Notes: a model not told the origin generated them from the letters alone. Shown: positions 31,245-40,769, numbered from the stretch's first letter. The stretch is DNA of 64,000 nt from Henningerozyma blattae CBS 6284 (GCF_000315915.1 NC_020187.1:806001-870000); one strand, 5' to 3'. Program-made: numbers and translations.

Positions 31245-32339
31245 TTAAAAAATAGCATCATGTAATGGACATAAATTCTTTCCTATATGGTTTGATTCCC
31301 CAGTTGTAGTTTGTGACGTATTTGCTGCGTAAATTTTTTTGGCCTTTTTATTGAACCATGCTTTAATACAATCATAATGGAAAACACAAAAGCATTCTAA
31401 TCTACCAACCTTAGTACCTGGTTCCATTTCTTCGAAGCAAATGGGACATTCATTTTGATCAAAATCACACCCAGTCGAAGAATTTTCATTAGTAGTTGAA
31501 GGTGGCATTTTAAATACCAGCATTCTCTTTAAAGCAACTTCTGATAATAATAATTCTGCATTCAAAGAGACTTTCTTGTGCTGTTGAATAGCTTCGGCAT
31601 TTTCTATACATCTTTGAATATGTTGTTCAATCTTTGTATCATCACTCAATTGTGATAAATCGATATTACAAACTGGGCAAAAAGCTGAATCTTGATCATT
31701 TCTAGATTGGGTATTTAGAACTTGTCGTACATCAGTGGTAATTGCTGGCGTTGCAATAGAAGCAGAATAAGACACAGATATAGAAGTATTGTTGTCACTA
31801 CTACCAGAACAAGTACTGGTACCACTGCTAGAGTTACTATTTGTATTTGATAACTCTGGTGTCCTATCAGCGGTTAATAATTCATGGCTCTCTTCAGTTT
31901 CTGAATCAGACTTAGAAACTTCTTGTATCATATTATTTAAAGCTTCATCTGTAGTGACATGACTATTGGTAGCAGCGTTTGCATCTGTATGCGTATTTGA
32001 AATAGATTGTGAATCTGGTTGTAATCTTAATCGAATAGTCCTGTTTAATAACAAGCCCTCTTGGCTTAAGAAACAATAGCAAGGAATGCAAGTCCTATAT
32101 GGAGGTAACTCTTTTTTATTGGTGTCCTTAGAACTTCTTTGAATAATTCGAACTTTACCAGTAGTTTCGTAATAGCAAAACCGATCGGTACAATTACCAC
32201 AAAAAATACCCCCACAACATCTACAATGATGTCTTCTTGTTAAGAAGTTGAATTTAACTTGGCAATGTAAGCATGAATCGATAGACTCGTCAGGCTGCCA
32301 TTGGGCCAGACGATTAACCACAGTTGACTCGTTGGTCAT
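31245..32339 (-). CDS. PIB1: FYVE-RING E3 ubiquitin ligase Pib1
   Basis: 364 residues. The N-terminal FYVE finger has the WQPD motif (14-17) and the PI3P-binding RRHHCR (35-40) with surrounding Cys pairs. A C-terminal RING begins CPICFEEMEPGTKVG and includes FHYDCIKAWF. This architecture defines Pib1 (YDR313C), a ligase of endosomal and vacuolar membranes. It is longer than the 286-residue S. cerevisiae protein because of a Ser/Asn-rich linker (about 130-215). A CxxC-x-H-x-C-type element (CPVCNIDLSQL followed by EQHIQRC, about 222-243) lies in the middle. Upstream is RAD34, as in S. cerevisiae. Confidence 0.93.
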   Translation of the reverse strand: MTNESTVVNRLAQWQPDESIDSCLHCQVKFNFLTRRHHCRCCGGIFCGNCTDRFCYYETTGKVRIIQRSSKDTNKKELPPYRTCIPCYCFLSQEGLLLNRTIRLRLQPDSQSISNTHTDANAATNSHVTTDEALNNMIQEVSKSDSETEESHELLTADRTPELSNTNSNSSSGTSTCSGSSDNNTSISVSYSASIATPAITTDVRQVLNTQSRNDQDSAFCPVCNIDLSQLSDDTKIEQHIQRCIENAEAIQQHKKVSLNAELLLSEVALKRMLVFKMPPSTTNENSSTGCDFDQNECPICFEEMEPGTKVGRLECFCVFHYDCIKAWFNKKAKKIYAANTSQTTTGESNHIGKNLCPLHDAIF

Positions 32340-32683
32340 TTTTCAGTTTTTGGAAAGTTATAAATCTATGAGTTAGTTTATATTATTCATCTAATCGCTG
32401 TGTCTTAGAGAAGCTTCGATATATGATAAATAAATAGGAATATATTGATGTACGGTTCCCTTTGTCTATTTTCTATAAACTGTATAAATTTGTTTGCTTT
32501 TGTCTTTTTTCTTTTCTATAAACTATACCTACCAAATGAACTTATAATGCTGTAAAAAATACGGCTTTAGATACTTTGTCAATCTTTAACTATAAAAAAA
32601 TACTTTTAAATGTAGTGTTTGCTGTTTTTTTGGTCCTATATCAAATCTCAAATCTATATTATAAGTATAAATGATTAACATAT

Positions 32684-32696
32684 CTCATCTCATCAC
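32684..32696. promoter_or_regulatory. PAC-like element between RAD34 and PIB1
   Basis: The same 13-mer as at RRP3 (CTCATCTCATCAC), about 345 bases upstream of PIB1. PIB1 is not a ribosome-biogenesis gene, so the role is unclear. Confidence 0.45.
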
Positions 32697-32845
32697 TTCG
32701 GCTGCTTTCTTGCTTTTTGCTTTTTTTTTTGGTTTCAATTTTCAGGACAAATTTAACCGATCAAAAAACCCAAAACGTTTAGGGTTGGGAATTTACTAAG
32801 AGGGGGGTTTTTTGGGTTAGCACCGTCACAATATTGCCTTTATCT

Positions 32846-32898
32846 TGGTTCTTACTTCTGAATTCTTACTTCCGAATTCTTAATTCTTCATTCTGAAT
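32846..32898. repeat. Short imperfect direct repeats at the RAD34 3' end
   Basis: Three to four repeats of a CTTACTTCYGAATTC-like unit, decaying to TTCATTCTGAATTC, end just before the RAD34 stop. Confidence 0.6.
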
Positions 32899-32900
32899 TC

Positions 32901-35021
32901 CTAATCCTTGGCTAGACTTCCATAAGATCCATCAAGATGGTCTTTTATTTGTAGCATCTTTAGTAGAGTAGCCCATTCGTCAAGAGTAGAAGTTTGAGCT
33001 TCAAGGTATTCAAGTCTCTTGACTATAGCTTCATCGTGATCGTTAACCATAATATTCTTTATTACGGGCGTAGCAAATCCATTTTTTTGTTTAAAGTCAA
33101 ACCCACTTACTACATCTAAGTAACGAATACGAGAGTGAGAGGTATATCGCGATGATTGTTTGTTATATGAATGGATACTAGGTTTTAAGAAGGGAGTAAT
33201 TTTAATCAATTTGAACCCTTGTGGTAGGGTGTCTCTATGGAAGATTTCTACGTTTCCATATTTGTTCTTGTAAAAATTGACATCCATTATTTTGCAGTCT
33301 TCTCCTGTACTTGTTTTATAAGTACTGGGTAGTTGCCGTGTCTTTATAGTCTGTTCAAATGCATATAAATATCGTATTGGTGAATCATTTATTGGTAGCT
33401 TGTTTTCCCCTTTGGGTTTAAGGATAATCGATTTCAATGGGGTTGAACCTGTTTTAAGAGTTCTGCCAAGAATATTCCAGTGTTGTTCGCTTTTCAAATG
33501 AAGAATATCACTTTTCCAATATACGGGCTCTTTTTTAATCATATCAGTATTAGCTATTCGATATGAGAATGATCCTATAGAATTAGAAGCAGGTTTCATT
33601 ACTTGTCTTTGTTTTAAAAGTGAGGGGATGATAAAATTATCAGATGCTTTCATCTCTTTGATGTTCTTGGGTAAAGTATAATTTTTGTCAGAAATCTGTT
33701 TCATTAAATTATAATGTTTTGTAGATTTTGGAACTCGATTGAAAATTTTTAATTGAGATTGTAAAAAATTATATTTACGTATTGTAAGTGACTGGCTTGT
33801 ATTTAAAAATTCTTCGTTGAAAAATTGATAATTAACATTTTTGACATACCTCGACGTGATATTTTTAATATTATTGGTATCAATATCAATTCCAATGACA
33901 GTTGTGAATGTTTGAGTTAAATTATTATCTAATTGAATATTGGGTTCAAACCCGTTAACAAACTCATTAACTTGATATTTCTTCACAACCACATCCTTTC
34001 CGTTCTGGACGTGAATCACTGGATCGATCACATAAAAATATTGCAATGAATCCTCACTAAGATAAAGTTCAATCCAAAAATTAGGTTGTAATAGATCAGT
34101 ATCAAATTTATTAGGTACATAACCATGCCTTTTTTTAACTATTTCCATGAAAGGATCAGAACATGAAATTTTGAAATCATGTAGTGGTAATGCAAAACAT
34201 AAAACAATTTTCAATCTATTTGATTCAGGAATTAAATTCTTTAAGATAATAATGAAAAATATTACTAATATATCTCTATTTGTCTTTTTATTTTTAGCCA
34301 TCTTCCGAATATCTTCAATACCTTCCAATATTTCAGGTCTAGAACCATAGAATTGGTGTTGATCATTCAAGATATGTTTATTGATCTTTGAATAATCCTT
34401 GACTGTTTTATCTTGAACATATTTAATTAAATATTGATATCTTATGAAGTTTTGCCTGAATCCATTACTATTAATTTGATAATGAGATCGAAACCACATT
34501 ACTAATCCAATAAGGCATGTTAATGTCTTTTTACCATGTTCATTAGGAGTCAAAGATTTTCGTTTTTTGATCCAAATGGAGAATTTTTTTGCGATTAGCT
34601 TAGGTATAGATCGTTTTAATCTTCTATTAAGTCTCGCATCTTTAGTCCAATGACTTCGTTGTCTTAAAACTCTAAGAAAAAACGGTATTAGAAAAATATT
34701 TAGACAATATTTTAATTTCTTGTATTGTTTTAATTGTGTCTTTTCTTTTGTTGGAATAGGTTTAGGGTTTTCGTAAGTTACCTTAACTACATTTTCTAAG
34801 ATGACATCTTGCCAATCGATGCTATCTTCTCCCTCAGTATCACTCGCGCTTTCACTTTCATAATACACATAATCATCATTATTGTCATCATCATTGTTAT
34901 CATAACTCTCGAATTTCCCTTCGAGTTGAAAAATTGGTTTAGATTGACTTTCAATTGTCGTTTTACTCTTTTTAATTTTATCTCTATTAACATTAGAGCC
35001 TTTTAAACTTCTCTTTGTCAT
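32901..35021 (-). CDS. RAD34: XPC/Rad4-family nucleotide excision repair protein Rad34
   Basis: 706 residues, matching Rad34 (YDR314C, 692 residues), the Rad4 paralogue needed to repair RNA polymerase I-transcribed rDNA. A charged, acidic N-terminus (about 35-75) leads to a transglutaminase-like region (about 140-380, including LPLHDFKISCSDPF and YFYVIDPVIHV). The beta-hairpin domains follow (WKSDILHLKSEQHWNILGR, then YKTSTGEDCKIMDVNFYKNK, then GFKLIKITPFLKP). It is assigned to Rad34 rather than Rad4 by position beside PIB1 and by size. A short divergent promoter separates it from HTD2. Confidence 0.9.
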   Translation of the reverse strand: MTKRSLKGSNVNRDKIKKSKTTIESQSKPIFQLEGKFESYDNNDDDNNDDYVYYESESASDTEGEDSIDWQDVILENVVKVTYENPKPIPTKEKTQLKQYKKLKYCLNIFLIPFFLRVLRQRSHWTKDARLNRRLKRSIPKLIAKKFSIWIKKRKSLTPNEHGKKTLTCLIGLVMWFRSHYQINSNGFRQNFIRYQYLIKYVQDKTVKDYSKINKHILNDQHQFYGSRPEILEGIEDIRKMAKNKKTNRDILVIFFIIILKNLIPESNRLKIVLCFALPLHDFKISCSDPFMEIVKKRHGYVPNKFDTDLLQPNFWIELYLSEDSLQYFYVIDPVIHVQNGKDVVVKKYQVNEFVNGFEPNIQLDNNLTQTFTTVIGIDIDTNNIKNITSRYVKNVNYQFFNEEFLNTSQSLTIRKYNFLQSQLKIFNRVPKSTKHYNLMKQISDKNYTLPKNIKEMKASDNFIIPSLLKQRQVMKPASNSIGSFSYRIANTDMIKKEPVYWKSDILHLKSEQHWNILGRTLKTGSTPLKSIILKPKGENKLPINDSPIRYLYAFEQTIKTRQLPSTYKTSTGEDCKIMDVNFYKNKYGNVEIFHRDTLPQGFKLIKITPFLKPSIHSYNKQSSRYTSHSRIRYLDVVSGFDFKQKNGFATPVIKNIMVNDHDEAIVKRLEYLEAQTSTLDEWATLLKMLQIKDHLDGSYGSLAKD

Positions 35022-35247
35022 TTTGCATTCCTTTAATATTTCACATTGTTTTGATACTTACTATTATTTGAATTTTTTTCAAGATTCCTTATAATGGTTA
35101 GAAGTTGATAAAAAAACCTTATTTAGAAATACTCCGGTAAATATATATGATAGTTCAAAAAAAACAGAGATTTGTCATTTACTTAAGAATAATACATAAA
35201 TAAGCTATCTGGCTTTATTATCCAATTTTGACAGTAGTCTAATTGAT

Positions 35248-35292
35248 ATGTCAAAGGCAAGTATATTAGCATGTCAAAGGTTAGTGAATTGA
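35248..35292 (+). other. Upstream ORF overlapping the HTD2 start
   Basis: An ATG at 35248, 23 bases before the HTD2 ATG and out of frame with it, opens a 14-codon reading frame ending at TGA 35290-35292, past the HTD2 start. The ten bases at this ATG (ATGTCAAAGG) are duplicated at the true start, 35271-35280. It would lower HTD2 translation if the mRNA leader includes it. Confidence 0.5.
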
Positions 35293-36110
35293 TTTTTAAA
35301 GATTATTTAACAAGAGATAAATTAATACAATTTCGGAAAATATTATTGTCTAAAAACCTTAAATCTAGCTTAGCTGCAAACCTATCAGACCAGTTATTGA
35401 TTTGTAATCCCTTTGCAGAAGAAAAAGATAAGGATGGTTATTTCAAATATCAAACTCCTTCAAATATTTTAAAAAATAACTCGCTATTATACAAGAGGCG
35501 TTTGTGGGGGCAAGGTGAGATTAGGAAGTATAATGAATTAAAGATAAATGAAGCCTACAAATGTAATGAAAAATTAAAGTATATCAAGAAGTTCAAAGAT
35601 GAATATCACGTCTGTATGGAAAGAGTCATAATTAGTGATGCGAAAGCAGATACTCTAATATCAAGGGAATTACGAACTTTGGTGTATAAGATCTCTAAAT
35701 ATAGTAGGTCTACAATGGCTGCGAACCAGACGCCTCTTATTGGTGAAATAATCAACAAAAACTTTGCATTTAATGACCTTGATATTATTCAATACAGTCA
35801 ATTAACTTCCAATCCACATCGTATACATTGGGATAAGTCATACACTCAAGATATTGAAGGTTATGAAACTATAATCGTACAAGGCCCATTTTTACTTCAA
35901 ACTCTCGCATCTACAGTCTCAGCTTACCTTGGTATAAACATCTCGAGTATCAAGTATAAGAATCACAACATATTATATCAGGATATTCCTATTGAAATTG
36001 TTTATCATAAATCACCATCAGTTCCCGATGGACCTGTTGAGGCACATATTCGTTCTGCTAAAGACCCTTCATTCGTCTATTTATCTGCTTTGATCACTAC
36101 TAAACCATAA
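35271..36110 (+). CDS. HTD2: Mitochondrial 3-hydroxyacyl-thioester dehydratase Htd2
   Basis: 279 residues, matching Htd2 (YHR067W, 280 residues). It catalyses the dehydration step of mitochondrial type II fatty-acid synthesis, which feeds lipoic acid formation. The C-terminal half is a hotdog fold with SNPHRIHWDKSY (about 183-194) and GPFLLQTLAS (about 205-214). The N-terminal half has the family feature KYQTPSNILKNNSLLYKRRLWGQGEI in the first 90 residues (split over positions 62-87). This start gives family length. An ATG 23 bases upstream is out of frame. HTD2-DYS1-TRM5 follow the YHR067W-YHR070W order. Confidence 0.92.
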   Translation: MSKVSELIFKDYLTRDKLIQFRKILLSKNLKSSLAANLSDQLLICNPFAEEKDKDGYFKYQTPSNILKNNSLLYKRRLWGQGEIRKYNELKINEAYKCNEKLKYIKKFKDEYHVCMERVIISDAKADTLISRELRTLVYKISKYSRSTMAANQTPLIGEIINKNFAFNDLDIIQYSQLTSNPHRIHWDKSYTQDIEGYETIIVQGPFLLQTLASTVSAYLGINISSIKYKNHNILYQDIPIEIVYHKSPSVPDGPVEAHIRSAKDPSFVYLSALITTKP

Positions 36111-36478
36111 AAAAATGGCATCCTACAACAAGTAGTTTTTCTAAAAATCATTATCATCAAAATCATATAAGCATAATCATACTCTTGGCATTCGAGCTTT
36201 TTATTTTCTATTAGCTATTGGATCCTATGAAAATTTTGTACCAAATTGAAAAAAAAAATTCTTCAAATGACGAAACCGGCAACAAGATTCGGGCACTGGC
36301 AATGAGCAAATTTGGTAAAACCAAGTGAAAAACTATTACAAGATTCAATTTTACCTTTTTCAACTTCTTTTAATTTTATATTTAAGACAAATAATGATGA
36401 ATATTATTTATTAATTACTTCATAATAGCGTATTATTAATTCATATATACTGGTGAGCCAATAACAAAAATTTCAGTC
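36111..36478. other. HTD2-DYS1 intergenic region
   Basis: About 370 bases holding the HTD2 3' flank and the DYS1 promoter. No distinct element is recognised. Confidence 0.5.
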
Positions 36479-37642
36479 ATGTCTAATATTAATGATAAAT
36501 TACCAGATATTCTTTCTGATGCTGTTTTAAAGCAATCTGTGGAAATGCCAGAAGGTACTACTAAAGTCCATGGTATTGATTATAGTAAGAAGGAAGCTGT
36601 CGATATGAGAGCTTCTGACTTAATTGCTAATATGAAAAATATGGGGTTTCAAGCTAGCGCTTTAGGTCAAGCTTGTGATATCATTGACAATATGAGACAA
36701 TGGAGAGGGAAACACATCGATGATTTAAGTGAGCATGATAAAAAGGGATGTTTTGATGATAAGGGTTATCAGAAGACTACAATTTTCATGGGTTATACTT
36801 CAAATTTAATCAGTTCTGGTATTCGTGAATCTTTATGTTATTTGGCTAAAAATAAAATGATTGATGCCTTAGTAACTACTGCTGGTGGTATTGAAGAAGA
36901 TATTATCAAATGTTTAGCACCAACCTATTTAGGTGATTTCACCCTAAAGGGGTCTAATTTGCGTGATCAAGGTTTAAACCGTATTGGTAACTTGTTAGTA
37001 CCAAATGACAATTATTGTAAGTTTGAAGAATGGATTGTCCCAATTTTAGACAAAATGTTGGAAGAACAAGAAGCCTATGTTGCCAAGCATGGTAATAGCT
37101 GTATGGATGCAAATCAAGACGTGGAATCTCCAATCTGGACACCATCTAAATTGATCCATCGTTTAGGTAAGGAAATTAATGATGAATCTTCCGTAATTTA
37201 TTGGGCTTACAAGAATAACATTCCAGTCTTCTGTCCAGCAATTACAGATGGTTCCATTGGTGATATGTTATTCTTCCACACTTTCAAATCTTCTCCACAA
37301 CAATTAAGATTAGATATTGTGGCTGATATTCGTAAAGTGAACTCTATGTCCATGGAAGCCTCTAGAGCTGGTATGATCATTTTAGGTGGTGGTTTGATTA
37401 AGCATCATATTGCTAATGCATGTTTGATGAGAAACGGTGCTGATTACGCTGTGTACATTAATACTGCCCAAGAATTTGATGGTTCTGATGCTGGTGCAAG
37501 ACCTGATGAAGCTGTCTCTTGGGGTAAGATCAAAGCTGAAGCTCAATCCGTTAAGGTTTATGCAGATGTCACTTTAGTCTTACCTTTAATTGTTGCTGCT
37601 ACTTTTGCCAACGGTAAACCATTGAATATAAAACATGATTAA
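36479..37642 (+). CDS. DYS1: Deoxyhypusine synthase
   Basis: 387 residues, the same length as Dys1 (YHR068W). The NAD-dependent enzyme transfers the aminobutyl group of spermidine to a lysine of eIF5A, the first step of hypusine formation. Conserved elements include [20 protein letters not shown], the [17 protein letters not shown] region and [20 protein letters not shown]. The catalytic lysine is Lys350 within SWGKIKAEA. Strong codon bias suggests high expression. Confidence 0.97.
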   Translation: MSNINDKLPDILSDAVLKQSVEMPEGTTKVHGIDYSKKEAVDMRASDLIANMKNMGFQASALGQACDIIDNMRQWRGKHIDDLSEHDKKGCFDDKGYQKTTIFMGYTSNLISSGIRESLCYLAKNKMIDALVTTAGGIEEDIIKCLAPTYLGDFTLKGSNLRDQGLNRIGNLLVPNDNYCKFEEWIVPILDKMLEEQEAYVAKHGNSCMDANQDVESPIWTPSKLIHRLGKEINDESSVIYWAYKNNIPVFCPAITDGSIGDMLFFHTFKSSPQQLRLDIVADIRKVNSMSMEASRAGMIILGGGLIKHHIANACLMRNGADYAVYINTAQEFDGSDAGARPDEAVSWGKIKAEAQSVKVYADVTLVLPLIVAATFANGKPLNIKHD

Positions 37643-38093
37643 GATATATATTTCCTCTTCAATGTTGATTTCTATAACTTAAGATAAAATGACACGATTT
37701 TTTAATGCCACTCTTTCCATATTTTTTTTAATTTTTATAAATTATAAATTTTTATTAACTTCTATTTCTTCAATTTTATTACTATTTATTACTATAGATT
37801 CTGTATATGTTTAAATTAATATTTAATTGTAACAATAAAATTCTATTTCATCAATATAATATTTAATTACTACAAGAAAAAAAGTATATAATGAGAAGAC
37901 TGGCTTCAGCCGAATGAAGGAAAAATTGTAAAAAAAAAGAAAAATATATATATATATATATATATATTTAATAGTTTGATAAAATAAATTAAAAAAAGGT
38001 AAAATATTAAATTTGATATTCATTAAAAAATAATATTCTAGGATCTCCTTGAAGAACTTTAAAAGAATTACCTCAATTCTGGATACCAGTTGA
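37643..38093. other. DYS1-TRM5 intergenic region (RRP4 absent)
   Basis: About 450 bases, very AT-rich, with an (AT)n tract at 37944-37967. S. cerevisiae has RRP4 (YHR069C) here; it is missing. Confidence 0.55.
37944..37967. repeat. (AT)n microsatellite
   Basis: About 24 bases of alternating AT upstream of TRM5. Confidence 0.85.
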
Positions 38094-39605
38094 ATGATAA
38101 ATTCAAATTTTAAAGCTACTATTATTAAAAATTTATCGAAAACCTTTGAATCAAGCTCAATTTACAGTAAAAATAAGTTAATTTACAAAATGAATTATCA
38201 TCCGCCAGTTAAGCGTGATATGAAGATTTTAGATAGATCTTTTTTTGTAACAAAATTGCCTCTATGTGTAATTAAATTTCCAGATCCAAAAAACATTAGC
38301 TTGTTTTCGAAAAATTTTAAACAATTTATCTTAAGAGTTCCTCGTATTCCCCATGTCATTAAATTATCATCACCAAAATCAGAAGAAGAATCTAAAAGTG
38401 CAGCGGCTTGTGATAATAGCATAGTTTCAAAGGGGGTTCTATTGACTGATTCAATTAATTCTTTAAATGATGTTCCAAAAATTTTATCACCAGACGCTCA
38501 ACAATTTTTAAAAGATACCAATGCTGAACTAATGCCATATGAATATATATTAGATTATGATTTTTGGAAAGCAGAAGAAATCTTAAGGGCTGTCTTACCT
38601 GAGGAATTTCTTGATGAAATACCAACTGGTTTTACAATCACTGGTCATATAGCTCATTTAAATTTAAGAAAAGAATTTAAACCATATGATAGCTTAATTG
38701 GTCAAGTTATTTTAGATAAAAATAATAAAATTGATTGTGTAGTAGATAAGGTGAGTTCAATTGCCACCAAATTTAGAACTTTCCCCATGAAAGTGATTGC
38801 TGGTAAAGCTGATAATTTAATTGTTGAGCAAAAAGAGTCTAACTGTACGTTCCGTTTCGATTTTAGTAAAGTTTATTGGAATTCTAGATTACATACCGAG
38901 CATGACAGATTGGTTACACAATATTTTAAACCAAATGAAGTTGTATGTGATGTATTTGGAGGTGTGGGGCCATTTGCTGTTCCTGCAGGTAAAAAGGAGG
39001 TTATAGTTTTGGCAAATGACTTAAATCCAGAAAGTTTTAAATATTTGAAGGAGAATATTATTTTAAATAAAGTTACAGAAAATGTTAAACCATTTAATTA
39101 TGACGGTGCAGAATTTATTAAAAAATCGCCAATGCTGTTAAAGGAATGGATCGAACAACAGCCAGATGGTATTATTAAATTACCAATTAAACATCGTAAG
39201 AAGAAGAGAAGAATTAATGATGATACCAAATCAATTCTACAGGAAAAAAGAGAGATTGAGACTAAAAATATAACAATACCTTTCGAAATTAATCATTTTG
39301 TTATGAATTTACCCGATAGTGCTATTGATTTCTTAGGCGAATTTAATCACTTGTATAATGGATTCGAAATTCCCAAAAATCTACCTTATATTCATGTTCA
39401 TTGTTTTGAAAAGTATGATAATGATGAAACGCCTACTATGGAAGAATTATATGAAAGAGTTCACAAAAGAATTCTTCGATCTATGAATACCACAACTGAA
39501 ATTTTGCCTTTAGCATCATGTTCCTTCCATCTAGTACGTAAAGTATCTCCAACAAAGCCAATGTTCTGTGTAAGTTTCAAACTTCCAAGAGAGCTTGCCG
39601 AATAG
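38094..39605 (+). CDS. TRM5: tRNA (guanine37-N1)-methyltransferase Trm5
   Basis: 503 residues, matching Trm5 (YHR070W, 499 residues). It makes m1G37, needed for reading-frame maintenance and, in tRNA-Phe, for wybutosine. The SAM-binding motif is DVFGGVGPFAVPAGKK (about 285-300), then NDLNPESFKYLKENI and the catalytic NLPDSAIDFL. HLVRKVSPTKPMFCVSF closes the protein. The first 32 residues are basic with little acid and look like a mitochondrial presequence. Met33 begins MNYHPPVKRDMKILDRSFFV, where strong conservation starts. In S. cerevisiae the longer form is mitochondrial, so dual targeting from two starts is likely. It is the last gene of the YDR/YHR block. Confidence 0.96.
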   Translation: MINSNFKATIIKNLSKTFESSSIYSKNKLIYKMNYHPPVKRDMKILDRSFFVTKLPLCVIKFPDPKNISLFSKNFKQFILRVPRIPHVIKLSSPKSEEESKSAAACDNSIVSKGVLLTDSINSLNDVPKILSPDAQQFLKDTNAELMPYEYILDYDFWKAEEILRAVLPEEFLDEIPTGFTITGHIAHLNLRKEFKPYDSLIGQVILDKNNKIDCVVDKVSSIATKFRTFPMKVIAGKADNLIVEQKESNCTFRFDFSKVYWNSRLHTEHDRLVTQYFKPNEVVCDVFGGVGPFAVPAGKKEVIVLANDLNPESFKYLKENIILNKVTENVKPFNYDGAEFIKKSPMLLKEWIEQQPDGIIKLPIKHRKKKRRINDDTKSILQEKREIETKNITIPFEINHFVMNLPDSAIDFLGEFNHLYNGFEIPKNLPYIHVHCFEKYDNDETPTMEELYERVHKRILRSMNTTTEILPLASCSFHLVRKVSPTKPMFCVSFKLPRELAE

Positions 39606-40550
39606 AATCTTTTAGGTAAAGTAAACGTGTATAATATATATAACTGTAAAATAATAAACTATAAGCATTATTTCGTAACTTAAAGTATTTTTATTATACT
39701 AGTGAAGTACATTTCAAGTAATAATAATTGAGTAGAAGCAATGAGAATATATGATCTAATTTGCAAAGGTTAAAATGACAAGTGAAATATTCCACTAATT
39801 TTAGTAAAATTATTTTTAGCAAGTTAAACTTCAAATGAATTAAAAAAGATACTTTATAGCTTGGTGTAATAATTGCTGAAGAACAATGTAAAAAAAGAAA
39901 GGTTGGCATTCTGTTGAGAGGCCTTACACTAATACATGACTAAGTTACTATTTTCATAAAATGGTAATATTTCAAGATTTTTCAAAAAATCATTATTAGT
40001 GTTTGATATTTGAACTAAATAAAAAAAATATAATTAAACATAAATCAGAAGTATGAAAATACTACTTTAAGATTTTTATAGTGATTAGATTACTTTATAT
40101 GGTAGTACAATATATTAATTTGATATAAATTACAAAAAGTATATATCTTTTAAAAAGTTGATCAAACTAACTTAGCGCAAGAGCAGTTAAATGTAAAAGA
40201 AATAGAGGTGTGGCTGGATAATAGCTCTGGAGTTTTTAAATAATAATGTTGAGAGGAAAATATTACAAAGTAATTGATTTTTTATACAACCTGTAGTTCT
40301 AGGAATATAAATAGAAGTCATTTTTATACAGTTCTGTAGTTTTGCATACGTTATTTATCTATGGAAGGACAATAATAAAAGCATATCATACCATAAAGTT
40401 CTGATAAATAAATATGAAAACTCCAGAGCTAGGCAAAATAATGGATAAACTTTTAAAGAGATACTTAAAGACATTTGCAACTTAAAAATATTATAGGATT
40501 TTAGTCATTACAGAACAAATTGAAATTAACCACGTGACCATGAATTTTTG
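39606..40550. other. Gene-free region between TRM5 and tRNA-Phe
   Basis: About 950 AT-rich bases without a supported gene. It holds the perfect 15-bp inverted repeat 40222-40236/40417-40431, two copies of TGTTGAGAGG (near 39911 and 40248) and a CACGTGAC box at 40531-40538. Confidence 0.55.
40222..40431. repeat. Perfect 15-bp inverted repeat with 180-base spacer
   Basis: TAGCTCTGGAGTTTT at 40222-40236 is the exact reverse complement of AAAACTCCAGAGCTA at 40417-40431. Arms of mixed base composition in AT-rich DNA are unlikely by chance. It could be the closing stem of a structured RNA or the scar of an inserted element. Confidence 0.8.
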
Positions 40551-40556
40551 AAAAAA
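40551..40556 (-). terminator. RNA polymerase III terminator of tRNA-Phe
   Basis: Six T residues on the minus strand, four bases beyond the discriminator base of tRNA-Phe. Confidence 0.75.
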
Positions 40557-40560
40557 TAAA

Positions 40561-40651
40561 TGCGACTTCTGTGGATCGAACACAGGACCTCCAGATATCT
40601 TAAACCGAAGTAATCTTCAGTCTGGCGCTCTCCCAACTGAGCTAAACCCGC
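40561..40651 (-). tRNA. tF(GAA): tRNA-Phe (GAA) with 18-base intron
   Basis: 91 bases. Mature positions match yeast tRNA-Phe: TAGCTCAGTTGGGAGAGC D arm, anticodon loop ACTGAAGA, B box GTTCGATCC, discriminator A. An 18-base intron follows position 37 and contains ACTTCGG, able to pair with the anticodon, as in S. cerevisiae. The acceptor stem pairs GCGGGTT with AAGTCGC. This leaves a G5-G68 mismatch beside the usual G4-T69, whereas S. cerevisiae has A5-T68. A Pol III terminator follows. Confidence 0.95.
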
Positions 40652-40769
40652 TTATTATTTCTTGAATTTTTGTATTCCAACAAGCACTAATGTGTCAGTC
40701 AAGCACGTAACTCTCCGCTAAAGTCCAACCTCAGAAACGATGTGTCCACAGAATATAGACTCGTTGTCC
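40652..40769. other. tRNA-Phe upstream flank
   Basis: About 120 bases between tRNA-Phe and the putative LTR A. It contains TTCCAACA at 40675-40682, the inverted form of the TGTTGGAA found at many Ty LTR ends, but no complete element. Confidence 0.4.

Larger units (their letters stand above)
32340..32900. other. Intergenic region, PIB1 promoter and RAD34 3' flank
   Basis: About 560 bases. It contains a PAC-like element (32684-32696), a Tbf1-like TTTAGGGTT (32778-32786) and, at 32845-32900, short imperfect direct repeats of the type TTCTTACTTCYGAATTC running up to the RAD34 stop codon. Confidence 0.55.

Noticed and set aside
40531..40538. CACGTGAC as a possible centromere CDEI
   Set aside because: The adjoining sequence is not a 75-90 base, over 90 percent AT CDEII, and no CCGAA-centred CDEIII follows. 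The same test fails for ATCACGTG at 42005 and 12177.
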